A stretch of 64,000 nucleotides of DNA from Bradyrhizobium sp. Ash2021 (GCF_031202265.1 NZ_CP100604.1:8414501-8478500); one strand, 5' to 3'; positions 9,091 through 18,128 are shown, numbered from the stretch's first letter. A program made the numbers and translations. The notes: a model not told the origin generated them from the sequence alone.

Positions 9091-9258
9091 GGATTAAGGC
9101 TCATCAAGCTCGGTTGAGTTGACTTCGCCTCCCAAGCGGACATCGTTCAGGATCGAACTGAAGTCGGAAATGACTCGACTCGGAAGTAGGCCCTAGTCCA
9201 GCAGCGGCCCGATATGGTTTGATGCGCGGGGCTGGAACTGAGCCGCATGGGTGGCCTC

Positions 9259-9555
9259 ATGTACATAGTCATTCGAAAGTACACCAAGGTTCGCTCGGTT
9301 GCGGATGCTGCTCGCCGCGCCAAAAGCGGCATCGGTCAGCTCCTAAGGGAATCGCGCGGATTCAGATCTTATTATGTACTGGATGGGGGCGAAGGCGTCG
9401 GTGTCGCTGTGATGATATTCGAAGACCGCGAAACCGCCAATGCGGCGAACGAAAAAGTACGGGAGTTCGTTCAAGCAAGCCTGCATGACCTGGATCTTGG
9501 AGACCCCGAAATCATCGCCGGGGAAGTTTTGGTGAATATAGAATCTGATGCGTAG
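9259..9555 (+). CDS. Small protein, possible ABM/dimeric alpha-beta barrel fold
   Basis: A 98-aa soluble protein; I start at MYIVIRKYTK (9259), since an upstream in-frame ATG at 9247 (MGGLMY) gives only four extra residues. The strand-helix pattern IVIRKY, helix SVADAARRAKSGIGQLLRES, strands SYYVLDGG and GVAVMIFEDRETANAANEKVREFV is like antibiotic-biosynthesis monooxygenase-type small proteins. No catalytic motif can be named. Codon use is less GC-biased than in flanking core genes, which fits the accessory look of this region. Confidence 0.6.
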   Translation: MYIVIRKYTKVRSVADAARRAKSGIGQLLRESRGFRSYYVLDGGEGVGVAVMIFEDRETANAANEKVREFVQASLHDLDLGDPEIIAGEVLVNIESDA

Positions 9556-9693
9556 TTGTTCGTAAAGGCTACCCATCCGCTGCACGCTCAAGCATGGCGT
9601 CGAGAGGCGGCCGTGGCGCCTGTCAACAAGAAAAGTCGCGTTCACTTTGACCTTTGCGGGTGAACGCCAAAGCGGCGTTACCTTAGAGGGATT

Positions 9694-10770
9694 TTAAAAC
9701 GATTGAGGCCGTAGTGCCGATTTCGGATAACGCACGATCCGTTCGGCCGTCGTGGGGTCGGGTGAGTTTTCTTCGCGAGATCGCCCGTCATGACGGGCGC
9801 GGAGTTTACCGGGCGAAATCCCGTAACGTTTCCGAAACGCACGCGCGAATGCGCTCTCGGAGTCGTAACCGACCGCTGCCGCCACCTGCGCCAGGGTCCC
9901 ATTCGTCGAGCTGAGGCGCTGGCGTGCCAAACCAAGCCGCAACTCGCTCAGGAAGCCGAGCGGCGGAAGATCGCCCTCCCTGCGGAAGATCCGAACCAGG
10001 GTCGCGCGCGAAACATGCGCTTCCGCCGCAAGCTCGTCCAGCGTCCATGGATGCGCGGGAGCTCTCAACATGGCGTTGACGGCTCTGGCCGAAGACGACG
10101 ATGCGAGCAGCCGTATTATGCCGCTCGATGACGCGGACTGTTCGAAATGCATGCGAAGCATCATCACGAAGAGAGCGGTGGCGAGCTCGGTGGCGATCGT
10201 CGCTGCGCCCGGACGCGCGGCCTGCAGTTCCTCATCGATCGCCTGCACCAGCATCCGCATCCGGTCGAACAGATCCGTTCTGCCGATGCTGAGCACGATC
10301 GCCTTTGGCAAAGCGGCAGTGACGAGGCTGTACATGGCCCCTTCGAAACGCAGCCGGCCGCAGATCAGCTTGGTGTCGCTCGCGTCGCGGGTGTTGGTCT
10401 TGATCCTGATAGCGTTGTTGTATTCGGTTCTGATCGGCGCTCCGGAGCTTACGCCGCGGCTCGCCGATCGCACGACGTGGGAGTCGCCCTGCGGGAGCAG
10501 AAGGATGCTGCCGGCTTCCAGCTCGAACGTTTCCCCGCAATACCGCTCCAGCAGGCAACTTCCATTGGTCACGATGTGAAATTGCGCAAAGCCCGCCGGC
10601 TCCGCTTCGTGCACGACCTCCCATTGCAAGGCAAACCGGCACACATCCTGAATTTCCGGGCGCACCCGGAACAGGGGAGCAATCGCACTGAGCGGGTTAA
10701 GAGCAGCCGGCTCAGTCCCGGCGTCCGGATGTTTGATCCGGTCAGCACAGGTTTTGCGCCGCGAGAGCAT
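9694..10770 (-). CDS. AraC family regulator with cupin sensor domain, RclR-like context
   Basis: A 358-aa protein from ATG 10770 (MLSRRKT); a TTG further upstream is unlikely. N-terminal cupin-type domain (about 25-200) has GFAQFHIVTNGSCLLE and LEAGSILLLPQGDSHVV. It carries cysteines at 44, 72 and 78. The C-terminus has two helix-turn-helix units: LDELAAEAHVSRATLVRIFRR and LAQVAAAVGYDSESAFARAFR. It is divergent from an operon encoding an AhpD-like protein and an RclC homologue. E. coli RclR, which senses reactive chlorine, is a cupin-AraC protein controlling rclC, so a similar role is plausible. It is longer than RclR (about 284 aa), hence no symbol. Confidence 0.85.
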   Translation of the reverse strand: MLSRRKTCADRIKHPDAGTEPAALNPLSAIAPLFRVRPEIQDVCRFALQWEVVHEAEPAGFAQFHIVTNGSCLLERYCGETFELEAGSILLLPQGDSHVVRSASRGVSSGAPIRTEYNNAIRIKTNTRDASDTKLICGRLRFEGAMYSLVTAALPKAIVLSIGRTDLFDRMRMLVQAIDEELQAARPGAATIATELATALFVMMLRMHFEQSASSSGIIRLLASSSSARAVNAMLRAPAHPWTLDELAAEAHVSRATLVRIFRREGDLPPLGFLSELRLGLARQRLSSTNGTLAQVAAAVGYDSESAFARAFRKRYGISPGKLRARHDGRSREENSPDPTTAERIVRYPKSALRPQSF

Positions 10771-10828
10771 CGCCAATTCCCCGTTTCGCACCGATTTCTC
10801 AAAGCATCGAATGAATGAGGAGAATGTA

Positions 10829-10972
10829 ATGCGGATGCGCCAACCCAAGCGCGGAGTTCAGACGCGCAACGATCACAAATACGCGATCAAGAAAACATTC
10901 ATCGGCGGCGCCCTTGCATTGCTGGTCCTGGCTTTTCCCGCTCGCGCCTCGGCGCGCGACGCGGAGCGCTGA
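10829..10972 (+). CDS. 47-aa signal-peptide ORF, possibly a remnant or RclB-like small protein
   Basis: ATG 10829 follows a good ribosome site (gaggaga, 10816-10822). The product has a basic N-terminus, the hydrophobic run FIGGALALLVLAFPA, and a signal-peptidase-like ARASA site. Only six residues remain after it. It may be the start of an exported protein lost by truncation, or a real very small exported protein. In E. coli a small exported protein, RclB, is encoded beside rclC, but no sequence match can be claimed. Confidence 0.4.
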   Translation: MRMRQPKRGVQTRNDHKYAIKKTFIGGALALLVLAFPARASARDAER

Positions 10973-11024
10973 ACACAGTCACCGTTCATTCCGCGTTTCA
11001 CATCGCATCGAAGAGGAGAGCGTC

Positions 11025-11384
11025 ATGCACATGCTGGATTGGAATACATATCGGCAGCAGCTTGTCGCCGGGGTCGGCGGCTTCGGCAAGCTCAACCCCG
11101 ATATCATCAAGGGCTACACCACCCTGAGCCGGGCCGGCCCGAAGGTCGGTCACCTCGATGAAAAGACCCGCGAACTCGTCGCGCTTGCGGTCGCCATAAC
11201 CCTGCGCTGCGACGGCTGCATCACGGTACATACCGCGGCGGCCCGGGAACGGGGTGCGACCAGGGAAGAGATAGCCGAAGTGCTGGGTGTTGCGGTCTCC
11301 GTCAATGCCGGCGCGGCCGTCGTCTATTCCACCCGCGCGCTCGACGCATTCGACGCCGCCGCCGAAATCAATCCCAACGCCTGA
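11025..11384 (+). CDS. Carboxymuconolactone decarboxylase/AhpD-family protein
   Basis: A 119-aa all-helical protein. ATG 11025 has a strong ribosome site (gaggagag). It carries the full AhpD-type signature: E, eleven residues, then CDGCITVH (C-x2-C-x3-H). In AhpD this set drives thiol-dependent peroxide reduction; plain decarboxylases lack the cysteine pair. It lies 9 bp upstream of the rclC homologue and should be co-transcribed with it. I infer a redox or oxidant-defence role rather than aromatic catabolism. Confidence 0.88.
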   Translation: MHMLDWNTYRQQLVAGVGGFGKLNPDIIKGYTTLSRAGPKVGHLDEKTRELVALAVAITLRCDGCITVHTAAARERGATREEIAEVLGVAVSVNAGAAVVYSTRALDAFDAAAEINPNA

Positions 11385-11393
11385 GGAGAACTC

Positions 11394-12020
11394 ATGATCG
11401 GCTATCTTCGTCTGCCGCTTTCCTGGATCGCTCATTCCGATCGGGTCGGCATCCCGCTGATGCGCGTCGCCATCGCGATCGTCTTCCTGTGGATCGGCGC
11501 GCTCAAATTCGCGCCCTATGAAGCCGACAGCATCACCCCCTTCGTCGCCAACAGCCCGTTTATGTCGTTCTTCTACGAGCATCCGGCCGACTACAAGGCG
11601 CACCTCACGCACGAGGGTGAGTTGAAGCCGGCCGAGCGGGCTTGGCAGACCGCGAATAATACCTATGGCTTTTCCGACGGGCTCGGAACCATGGAGATAA
11701 CGATCGGCCTGCTGACGCTGCTGGGCGTGTTCTCGCGCCGATGGGGCATCTTGGGCGCAACGCTCTCGTTCCTGACGCCATTCGTGACGTTGTCTTTCCT
11801 GATCACGACGCCAGACGCGTGGGTCTCGGCGCTTGGCGATGCGCAGCACGGTTTCCCTTATCTGTCAGGCGGCGGTCGGCTCGTGCTGAAGGATGTAATC
11901 ATGCTGGTCGGCGGTCTGCTGATCATGGCCGACAGCGCCCGCGCCTTCCTTGAGGCGCGCCCTTTCGCCAAACTTCAGACGATGACCGCCAGCAAGACCT
12001 CCACCGCCCCGGCCGAGTGA
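11394..12020 (+). CDS. rclC: DUF417 inner-membrane protein, RclC homologue
   Basis: A 208-aa protein with about four transmembrane helices: RVAIAIVFLWIGALKF, MEITIGLLTLLGVF, ILGATLSFLTPFVTLSFLI and LKDVIMLVGGLLIM. It keeps long blocks known from E. coli RclC/YkgB: YEADSITPFVANSP, MSFFYEHPADYKAHLTHEGE, AWQTANNTYGFS and HGFPYLSG. RclC is part of the reactive-chlorine resistance set and its biochemical function is unknown. Here it follows an AhpD-like gene and is divergent from an AraC regulator, but no RclA flavoprotein gene is present nearby. Confidence 0.9.
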   Translation: MIGYLRLPLSWIAHSDRVGIPLMRVAIAIVFLWIGALKFAPYEADSITPFVANSPFMSFFYEHPADYKAHLTHEGELKPAERAWQTANNTYGFSDGLGTMEITIGLLTLLGVFSRRWGILGATLSFLTPFVTLSFLITTPDAWVSALGDAQHGFPYLSGGGRLVLKDVIMLVGGLLIMADSARAFLEARPFAKLQTMTASKTSTAPAE

Positions 12021-12229
12021 GCGCAGCCAACGCGAGCCCCTCGCACAAGCGCATCGTCCGAGGCTCGCCGCTGTGGCTGCGGGCCTCGAAGGATGTGCGC
12101 GGCAATAATGCTGCATCGTCGAGGCCCCGAAAAATCCCTCGCGAGGCGCTGAATCAGGCCATCAAGATTTGCGCGCGGGCGCAGTGACGGTGGCCTGTGC
12201 TTCTGAGCTTTCTCCTAAGCCAAAGCCGA

Positions 12230-12937
12230 TCACCTGATGCCGCCATTCCGGCACGCACTAAGAAAGAAAGCGACCCTTTGCGAGACATGGGGGCCGATCT
12301 CGGCATGCAGGGTCTTTTGATGCTCTCCCGATAAGGCACGCATGAGCTGGGGCAGGAGGATCAAATCGATGAAATATCGCGCCGTCATCGCGAGCCGGCC
12401 GGGATCGAATGCCGGGAAAGTCTCAACCTCACTGGATTCTGCCACCTCGCCCAATAGCCGCATCATGATCTCAGTACCCCGCTCGCGCGTCATGCGGATC
12501 ACGATGCCCCCGAGATCCGGAAAGCGGCGTGCCTCGGCGATGGACAGGCGCAGCAAGTTGATCCACTCCGGCGTCAGAGCTTCTTGCAAGAGGATCACAC
12601 CAACGCTTGCCAGGCGCTCGTCAATCGTTGTGCCGGAGGGCGAATAACTCTCGAGCTGGGCCTGCTTGGCGATGACGTACCTGGTGACCGCGGCAGTGAA
12701 GAGCGCCTTCTTGTCACGGAACCGCGCATAGATCGTCGGCTTGCCTGAGCGCGCAACATCGGCGATCTCCTCAATACTCGCGCCTTCAAATCCGCGATCG
12801 AGAAACACTTTGCGGGCCGCATCGAGGATGCGCTCCTCGACCTCGCCCGCGATTTCGTTGGGCGGGCGGCCGGACCGTCCGGGTGCGCGCGTCACGGAAC
12901 GCGCTTTCGTTGGTGAAGTCCTGGCCATTTCAATCAT
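12230..12937 (-). CDS. TetR family repressor of the adjacent efflux operon
   Basis: 235 aa (or 232 if the second ATG at 12928, with a better spaced gagg, is used). The N-terminal DNA-binding domain (about 32-80) has RILDAARKVFLDRGFEGASIEEIADVARSGKPTIYARFRDK, the canonical TetR helix-turn-helix. The C-terminal part resembles the TetR_C domains that bind drugs or other small ligands. It is divergent from the EmrA/EmrB-like genes, and the 182-bp gap holds palindromes suited to a repressor. Confidence 0.9.
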   Translation of the reverse strand: MIEMARTSPTKARSVTRAPGRSGRPPNEIAGEVEERILDAARKVFLDRGFEGASIEEIADVARSGKPTIYARFRDKKALFTAAVTRYVIAKQAQLESYSPSGTTIDERLASVGVILLQEALTPEWINLLRLSIAEARRFPDLGGIVIRMTRERGTEIMMRLLGEVAESSEVETFPAFDPGRLAMTARYFIDLILLPQLMRALSGEHQKTLHAEIGPHVSQRVAFFLSACRNGGIR

Positions 12938-13020
12938 CCTCAGTCTGCAAATTGTGAGCCTGCGTCCGGCGAAGCTGCCCGGCGCGGGATCTCTAAGCTT
13001 TTAACACAATCTTGTGAAAA

Positions 13021-13092
13021 GAACGATACTGTTCCGTTCATATATTGCGCCAGGTGTTTCGGCGCTATATAGAAGAACGGAACGGTTCCGTT
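13021..13092. promoter_or_regulatory. Putative TetR operators between repressor and efflux operon
   Basis: One near-perfect palindrome is aacggaac-g-gttccgtt (13076-13092). A second, weaker site at 13021-13039 has gaacg and cgttc arms and the same gttccgtt half (13031-13038 reads gttccgtt). The region also has AT-rich stretches such as tatattg that may be promoter elements. Binding by the divergent TetR protein is an inference. Confidence 0.65.
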
Positions 13093-13119
13093 TCGATCTT
13101 TGCATAGGAGTTACCTATC

Positions 13120-14445
13120 ATGCTGAAGCGCAATGACCAGCAAGTGCTCCACGAAGTTGAAAGCCCGCAATTCGCTCCGGGTTCGCCAGATGGGCCAGCG
13201 GACGGTGCCCTCGCACATCGTCCGCCCCTGAAAGAGAAGCCTGAAACCGAGGCGCCGTCGAGCCGGGAGCGCCCGGCCGGCGAGCCGCAGAAACCGGACT
13301 TGCCCGCTGAGACAGACGAGCAGCCCACGCCACCCAACGTGAGCAGCGGAGAGCCCCGCAAGGGTTTCCGGCGCCGGCACCCCGTCGCGGTTGTGATTGG
13401 CTCGGTCCTCTTCGTGCTGGCGGCAGGGGGCGGCTATGCTTACTGGAACTACGCTTCCGATTTCGAATCGACCGACGATGCCTTCATCGCGGCGCGCCAG
13501 ATCGCCATCGCTCCGAAGGTGACGGGCTACGTCACGCAAGTGCCGGTCACCGACAACCAGCACGTCGCGGCGGGGGCCGTGATCGCGCGCATTGATGACC
13601 GCGACTACCGCATCGCGCTCGAGCAAGCGAGCGCACAGGTGGCTGCCGCGCAAGCTACCATAGAGAATATCAACGCGCAGATTGCCGTGCAGCAGGCGCA
13701 AATCAAATCGAGCGAGGCTCAGGTCGAGCAGGCGCAGGCGACGCTGGTGTTTGCGCAACAACAATCGGATCGCTACGAGGAACTCGCTCAAAGAGGCGCA
13801 GGCACTGTACAAAATGCTCAGCAATATAGCTCGCAGCTGCTTCAGCAGCAGGCGGCCCTCAAGAGTGCGCAAGCGGCTCTGACCGTTGCACAACGGCAAA
13901 TCGAGTCCTTGAAGGCGCAGCGCAGCAGCGCAGAGGCGAGCCTCGCGCAAGCGGTCGCGCAACGCGATCAGGCGCAACTCAATCTGTCCTACACGACCGT
14001 CACCGCCGCTCAGGCCGGCCGCGTGGTCAACCTCACGGCATCGCCCGGCGAATTTGCCCAGGCGGGTACCAACCTTACCATGTTCGTTCCGGATGAAATC
14101 TGGGTTACGGCGAACTTCAAGGAGACTCAACTCGATTCCATGCGGCCGGGCCAGCCCGCGTCAATGCATATCGATGCCTATCCGAACCGCGCCATTCGCG
14201 GCCACGTCGCGAGCGTTCAGCCTGGGTCCGGGACAGCGTTCTCGCTGCTTCCAGCGGAAAACGCGACCGGCAACTACGTCAAGGTCATCCAACGCGTGCC
14301 GGTGAAGATCATCATCGACAATCCACCGACCGATGTTGCGCTCGGCCCCGGTATGTCGGTGGTGCCGCGCGTGCGGATTAACTCCGAGCCTTCGCTGTAC
14401 GAGCGGCTGGCCTCATCTATCGACCACCTGCGGAGGCACGCATGA
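13120..14445 (+). CDS. EmrA/HlyD-type membrane fusion protein
   Basis: 441 aa from ATG 13120, with aggag ten bases upstream. Residues 1-85 are a proline- and glutamate-rich cytoplasmic tail, longer than usual for EmrA. One transmembrane helix lies at about 88-108 (VAVVIGSVLFVLAAGGGYAYW). The lipoyl half-motif PKVTGYVTQVPVTDNQHVAAG, a long glutamine/alanine-rich hairpin (about 170-290) and the second half-motif TVTAAQAGRVVNL follow. It should bridge the MFS pump encoded next to an outer-membrane channel. Its stop overlaps the pump gene's start (ATGA), so the two are translationally coupled. Confidence 0.93.
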   Translation: MLKRNDQQVLHEVESPQFAPGSPDGPADGALAHRPPLKEKPETEAPSSRERPAGEPQKPDLPAETDEQPTPPNVSSGEPRKGFRRRHPVAVVIGSVLFVLAAGGGYAYWNYASDFESTDDAFIAARQIAIAPKVTGYVTQVPVTDNQHVAAGAVIARIDDRDYRIALEQASAQVAAAQATIENINAQIAVQQAQIKSSEAQVEQAQATLVFAQQQSDRYEELAQRGAGTVQNAQQYSSQLLQQQAALKSAQAALTVAQRQIESLKAQRSSAEASLAQAVAQRDQAQLNLSYTTVTAAQAGRVVNLTASPGEFAQAGTNLTMFVPDEIWVTANFKETQLDSMRPGQPASMHIDAYPNRAIRGHVASVQPGSGTAFSLLPAENATGNYVKVIQRVPVKIIIDNPPTDVALGPGMSVVPRVRINSEPSLYERLASSIDHLRRHA

Positions 14446-16025
14446 GCGCCGATGAGGGAGCCGGTAAAGGCCTGGCGACCACAGCTACGGAAGCCGTCAA
14501 TCCGTGGTTGATTGCCGTCGTGGTAGCGCTGGCGGCGTTCATGGAAGTTCTCGACACCACGATCGCCAATGTCGCGCTGAATTACATTGCGGGTGGCCTC
14601 GGCGTCAGCGAGGACGAAGCGTCCTGGGTGGTAACCACCTATCTCGTCGCCAATGCCATTATTGTCACAGCGACCGGCTTTTTGGCTAACCGCTTTGGCC
14701 GCAAGACGTTCTTCCTTGTCTGCCTCGGTTTGTTTACAGCGAGCTCGGTGCTCTGCGGAATGGCCTGGAATCTTCAGGCGCTTCTTATGTTTCGTCTCCT
14801 GCAGGGTTTCGGCGGCGGCGGCATGGTGCCCGTGGCACAATCGATCCTCGCGGATTCCTTCCCGCCGGCGAAGCGCGGTCAAGCTTTCGCGCTGTTCGGT
14901 GTTGCGGTCGTCGTCGCCCCGGTCGTCGGACCGACCCTTGGCGGCTGGCTCTCCGACAATGCTTCCTGGCAATGGTGCTTCCTGATCAACGGACCGGTGG
15001 GCCTGGTGTCGATGGTGCTCGTCTATATGCTCGTGAAGGACGTGCGGTCGGCGGGCAGCAGTGTTCGCTTCGATTGGGGCGGCTTTATTCTCGTCGCCGC
15101 CTTCCTGGGCGCGCTCGAATTCATATTGGACCGCGGGCAGCAGGACGACTGGTTCGGATCGAATTTCATCATCACCTTCACATGCATCTCGGGGCTCGCG
15201 GCCTTGCTGTTGATCCCGTGGGAAGCCGGCCGTCGGAATCCTGTCGTTGACCTCAGGATGATGGCCACCCGCCAGTTCGGATCATGCTTTCTGGTGATGC
15301 TGGCAACTGGGGCGATCCTGTTGGCTACTACGCAGTTCCTGCCGCAGCTGGTGCAGGGGAGTTTCGGCTACACCGCGACATGGGCCGGCCTTGTCCTCTC
15401 GCCAGGCGGCGTCGTGACGCTGGTGATGATGTTCGTCACGGGTCAGCTGTCGAGCCGGGTCCAGCCCAAATACCTGATCGCCATCGGAGCTACCATCATC
15501 GCACTCTCTATGTACGTCATGACCAATATCAACCCTGATTCGGGTTTCTGGTTCTTCGTGCAGGCACGCATGCTGACCAGTGTCGGACTGCCGCTGGTTT
15601 TCGTCCCGATCATGGCCGCTTCCTATGACGGCATTCCCCCGCACAAGACCGACCTGGCCTCCGCGCTGCTCAATGCGGCGCGTAATACCGGTGGCTCGAT
15701 CGGCGTGTCGCTCGCCTCGAACGTGCTCGCGCACCGCGGGCAGTTTCATCAGAGCTCCCTCGCTTCGCACGCTATCCCGTCAGGCATCCCGTATCAGGAG
15801 ACTATGCAGCAGCTGATGCACTATTTTGCCGCCCAGGGCAGCTCAATAGGGCAAGCCCAGCAACAAGCCATCGCCTGGATTGGCCAGCAGATCCAGGCGC
15901 AGGCATCGTTGCTGGCCTATGTAGATGTGTTTTGGACGCTGATGCTGGTATCGGCCTCCGCCGTGCCGCTCGCCCTGCTCTTGCGAAAGGTGAAGTTGGG
16001 AGGGGAAGTTCATCTGGGGCACTGA
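14442..16025 (+). CDS. DHA2/EmrB-type MFS drug:proton antiporter
   Basis: 527 aa with about 14 transmembrane helices. It contains the DHA2 hallmarks VLDTTIANVALNYIAGGLG in helix 1, SWVVTTYLVANAI, and the antiporter motif GPTLGGWLSDNASW in helix 5. EmrB-type pumps export hydrophobic toxins, using the EmrA-like partner encoded immediately upstream. The substrate is unknown. No outer-membrane TolC-like gene is in this cluster. Confidence 0.93.
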   Translation: MSADEGAGKGLATTATEAVNPWLIAVVVALAAFMEVLDTTIANVALNYIAGGLGVSEDEASWVVTTYLVANAIIVTATGFLANRFGRKTFFLVCLGLFTASSVLCGMAWNLQALLMFRLLQGFGGGGMVPVAQSILADSFPPAKRGQAFALFGVAVVVAPVVGPTLGGWLSDNASWQWCFLINGPVGLVSMVLVYMLVKDVRSAGSSVRFDWGGFILVAAFLGALEFILDRGQQDDWFGSNFIITFTCISGLAALLLIPWEAGRRNPVVDLRMMATRQFGSCFLVMLATGAILLATTQFLPQLVQGSFGYTATWAGLVLSPGGVVTLVMMFVTGQLSSRVQPKYLIAIGATIIALSMYVMTNINPDSGFWFFVQARMLTSVGLPLVFVPIMAASYDGIPPHKTDLASALLNAARNTGGSIGVSLASNVLAHRGQFHQSSLASHAIPSGIPYQETMQQLMHYFAAQGSSIGQAQQQAIAWIGQQIQAQASLLAYVDVFWTLMLVSASAVPLALLLRKVKLGGEVHLGH

Positions 16026-16112
16026 CATCTAGTTCGTCCCCCCATGCAGTACCGCAGACATGATTGCAATTGCAGATGAGGTCATCGAATGAAGCGCCGC
16101 GTTGTCTGAGTT

Positions 16113-16220
16113 TGGCACTTTTGAGACATGCTGACAGGCCCCGAGCATGTCTGCTTACCGGGGAAGACCGGAAGTCACCGTCGGGTAGTCAAAACGACGC
16201 GAATGCCCCAACTCGGTCAT
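16113..16220. repeat. Direct repeat F, left copy, flanking the sugar ABC operon
   Basis: About 108 bases nearly identical to 21383-21491 in the same orientation, with about five differences. It contains a perfect inverted pair acatgct (16126-16132) / agcatgt (16144-16150), then ccgg-ggaaga-ccgg. No reading frame in it is convincing. Confidence 0.92.
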
Positions 16221-16348
16221 GTTGCGGTCAAAGCATGTACTGTTGTGCAATTGCGCGTCATCCCGCCTGAATTCTCCGTCGACCTCGCAGTTGATGGGCT
16301 CGCGGCACCGGGAGCCGTGCGTGGTAGGCGCAGCACGGAAATCGCCGA

Positions 16349-17194
16349 TTATTTGACCGCGCCGCCTGTGATGCCGCTGATGAAGCGGTCCAAAAAAAGA
16401 TTGTAAGCGATCGCCACCGGAACGCTGGAAATGAGCGCCGCTCCCATCAATTCGCCCCAATAAAAAATATCTCCGCGGATCAAATCTGTCGCGACTCCCA
16501 AAGTAACCGGCTTCTCGCTGGAAGAGGAGATGAAGGTCAGCGCGTACACGAACTCCTGCACCGTTAGCGTGAACGCAAAGATCACTACGGTCAGAATGGC
16601 AGGCACCGAAAGAGGAAGGACCGTTTTCACGAATGCTCCCACGACAGTGCAGCCGTCGACGATGGCGGCCTCCTCGATCTCGCGCGGCACCGACTTGAAG
16701 AAGCCCATCAGCAGCCAGGTGCAGAACGGGATGGTGAAAGTGGGGTAGACGACGACAAGAGCCCACAGGCTGTCCTGCAATCCGAGCAATGTGATCACCC
16801 GCGCGAGAGGCAGGAACAGAAGCGTCGGCGGCACCAGATAGGTCAGGAAGATCCCGATGCTCAGATTTTCGCCGCTACGGCCCGGCATCCGCGCCAGCCC
16901 ATAGCCGGCTGGCAGGGCCACGAGAAGAGTGATAGCCACCACACAAAGCCCGATAAGCGCGCTATTGGACAGCCACTGCACGAACAGCGTGTCTTCAAAC
17001 AAATACTTGAGATGCTCGAGCGTGGGCGGCGCGTTGAACCAATAAGGGATGGACTTGAGATTGTAGAGGTCGCCGTCCGTCTTGAAGGTGGTGATCAGCA
17101 TCCAATAGAAGGGAAACGCGGCGAACACGACCAGAGTGATCACCGCGGCATAGAACGAACTCTGCCCAACTACTTTTCCGGCAAGCCGCGGCAT
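16349..17194 (-). CDS. Sugar ABC transporter permease (MalG type)
   Basis: 281 aa, six transmembrane helices, of the carbohydrate-uptake CUT1 group. The EAA loop reads EEAAIVDGCTVVGAFVKTVLPLSVPAI and should contact the ATPase. It is the last gene of a four-gene operon; its start lies one base from the previous gene's stop. It forms the inner-membrane channel with the upstream permease. Downstream there is only the direct repeat. Confidence 0.92.
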   Translation of the reverse strand: MPRLAGKVVGQSSFYAAVITLVVFAAFPFYWMLITTFKTDGDLYNLKSIPYWFNAPPTLEHLKYLFEDTLFVQWLSNSALIGLCVVAITLLVALPAGYGLARMPGRSGENLSIGIFLTYLVPPTLLFLPLARVITLLGLQDSLWALVVVYPTFTIPFCTWLLMGFFKSVPREIEEAAIVDGCTVVGAFVKTVLPLSVPAILTVVIFAFTLTVQEFVYALTFISSSSEKPVTLGVATDLIRGDIFYWGELMGAALISSVPVAIAYNLFLDRFISGITGGAVK

Positions 17195-17195
17195 G

Positions 17196-18128
17196 TCAAA
17201 TCTCCCGCCGCCGCAGCGACCGCAACAGCAGGATCACCGCGACCAAGAGGAAGGGAAACAGGAACAGACAAATGGCCGCTCCGTGAGCGACATCGCCCGA
17301 GAGGATGCCCACCTGGAACGCCAGCGTGCCGAGCACCTGCGTGCTGTTGATCGGTCCGCCCTTCGTCAGCAAATAGACGACGCTGAGATCCGTGAAGGTG
17401 AACACGGTGCCAAAGATCACAGCGATCATGATGATCGGGGCGATGATCGGCAGGATGATCTGATAGTTGCGCCGCCAGAAGCCCGCACCGTCGATCGTGG
17501 CGGCATCGAGCACATCCTGCGGCACCGACGTGAATCCGGCAAGGAAGATCACGACGCCGAAAGGAAACAACCGCCAGGCATGCACGACCGCCACGGCAAT
17601 CATCGCCAAATCCTCTTGCCCCAGCCATTGTGGCCGGTGTGCCGCGTCGATCAATCCTGCCGCGACCAGCGTCCAGTTGATGACGCTGTAGAGAGAGTCG
17701 AACATCCACACCCAGGCCAGCGTCGCCAGTGACACCGGTACTGCCCAGGGCAGAACGATAAGTGCGCGGGCAAGCCGGCGCCCCGGGAACTCCTGCATGA
17801 GGAGCATGGCGCCGATCTTGCCGAGCAGCAGGCCGATGATTTGGGCACTGATCGTGAAGATGAGGGTGTTGGCCAATGTGCGCCGGAAGATCTCGCTGTC
17901 GATGACCTCGCGGAAGTTCTTCAACCCGACAAACGTGTAGCTCGGATTGAAGATGCTGTAGGCGCTGACGCTGTAATACAGCGCAAGCAGGAATGGCAGC
18001 CCGACGAGCACGACGACATAAAGGATCGCGGGCATGATGAACAGCGGCCCGAGCACCTCGAGCCGATCGAACGTAAACCGCGATCGCGCCAGCCGACGGG
18101 GCGCGGCTGCCTGGGCGATCACGCTCAT
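17196..18128 (-). CDS. Sugar ABC transporter permease (MalF type)
   Basis: 310 aa, six transmembrane helices. The EAA loop is LDAATIDGAGFWRRNYQIILPIIAPII. MalF-type partner of the following gene, lacking the large periplasmic loop of enteric MalF as is usual in rhizobial CUT1 importers. Its ATG overlaps the stop of the ATPase gene by four bases, pointing to translational coupling. Confidence 0.92.
   Translation of the reverse strand: MSVIAQAAAPRRLARSRFTFDRLEVLGPLFIMPAILYVVVLVGLPFLLALYYSVSAYSIFNPSYTFVGLKNFREVIDSEIFRRTLANTLIFTISAQIIGLLLGKIGAMLLMQEFPGRRLARALIVLPWAVPVSLATLAWVWMFDSLYSVINWTLVAAGLIDAAHRPQWLGQEDLAMIAVAVVHAWRLFPFGVVIFLAGFTSVPQDVLDAATIDGAGFWRRNYQIILPIIAPIIMIAVIFGTVFTFTDLSVVYLLTKGGPINSTQVLGTLAFQVGILSGDVAHGAAICLFLFPFLLVAVILLLRSLRRREI

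Noticed and set aside
8830..9122. Overlapping small frames in the structured repeat near 9 kb
   Set aside because: The second copy of the repeat has indels in these frames, so protein coding is not conserved.
9663..9679. Hairpin aacgcc-aaagc-ggcgtt as terminator of the AraC-type gene
   Set aside because: The stem is only six pairs and no T tract follows on the relevant strand.
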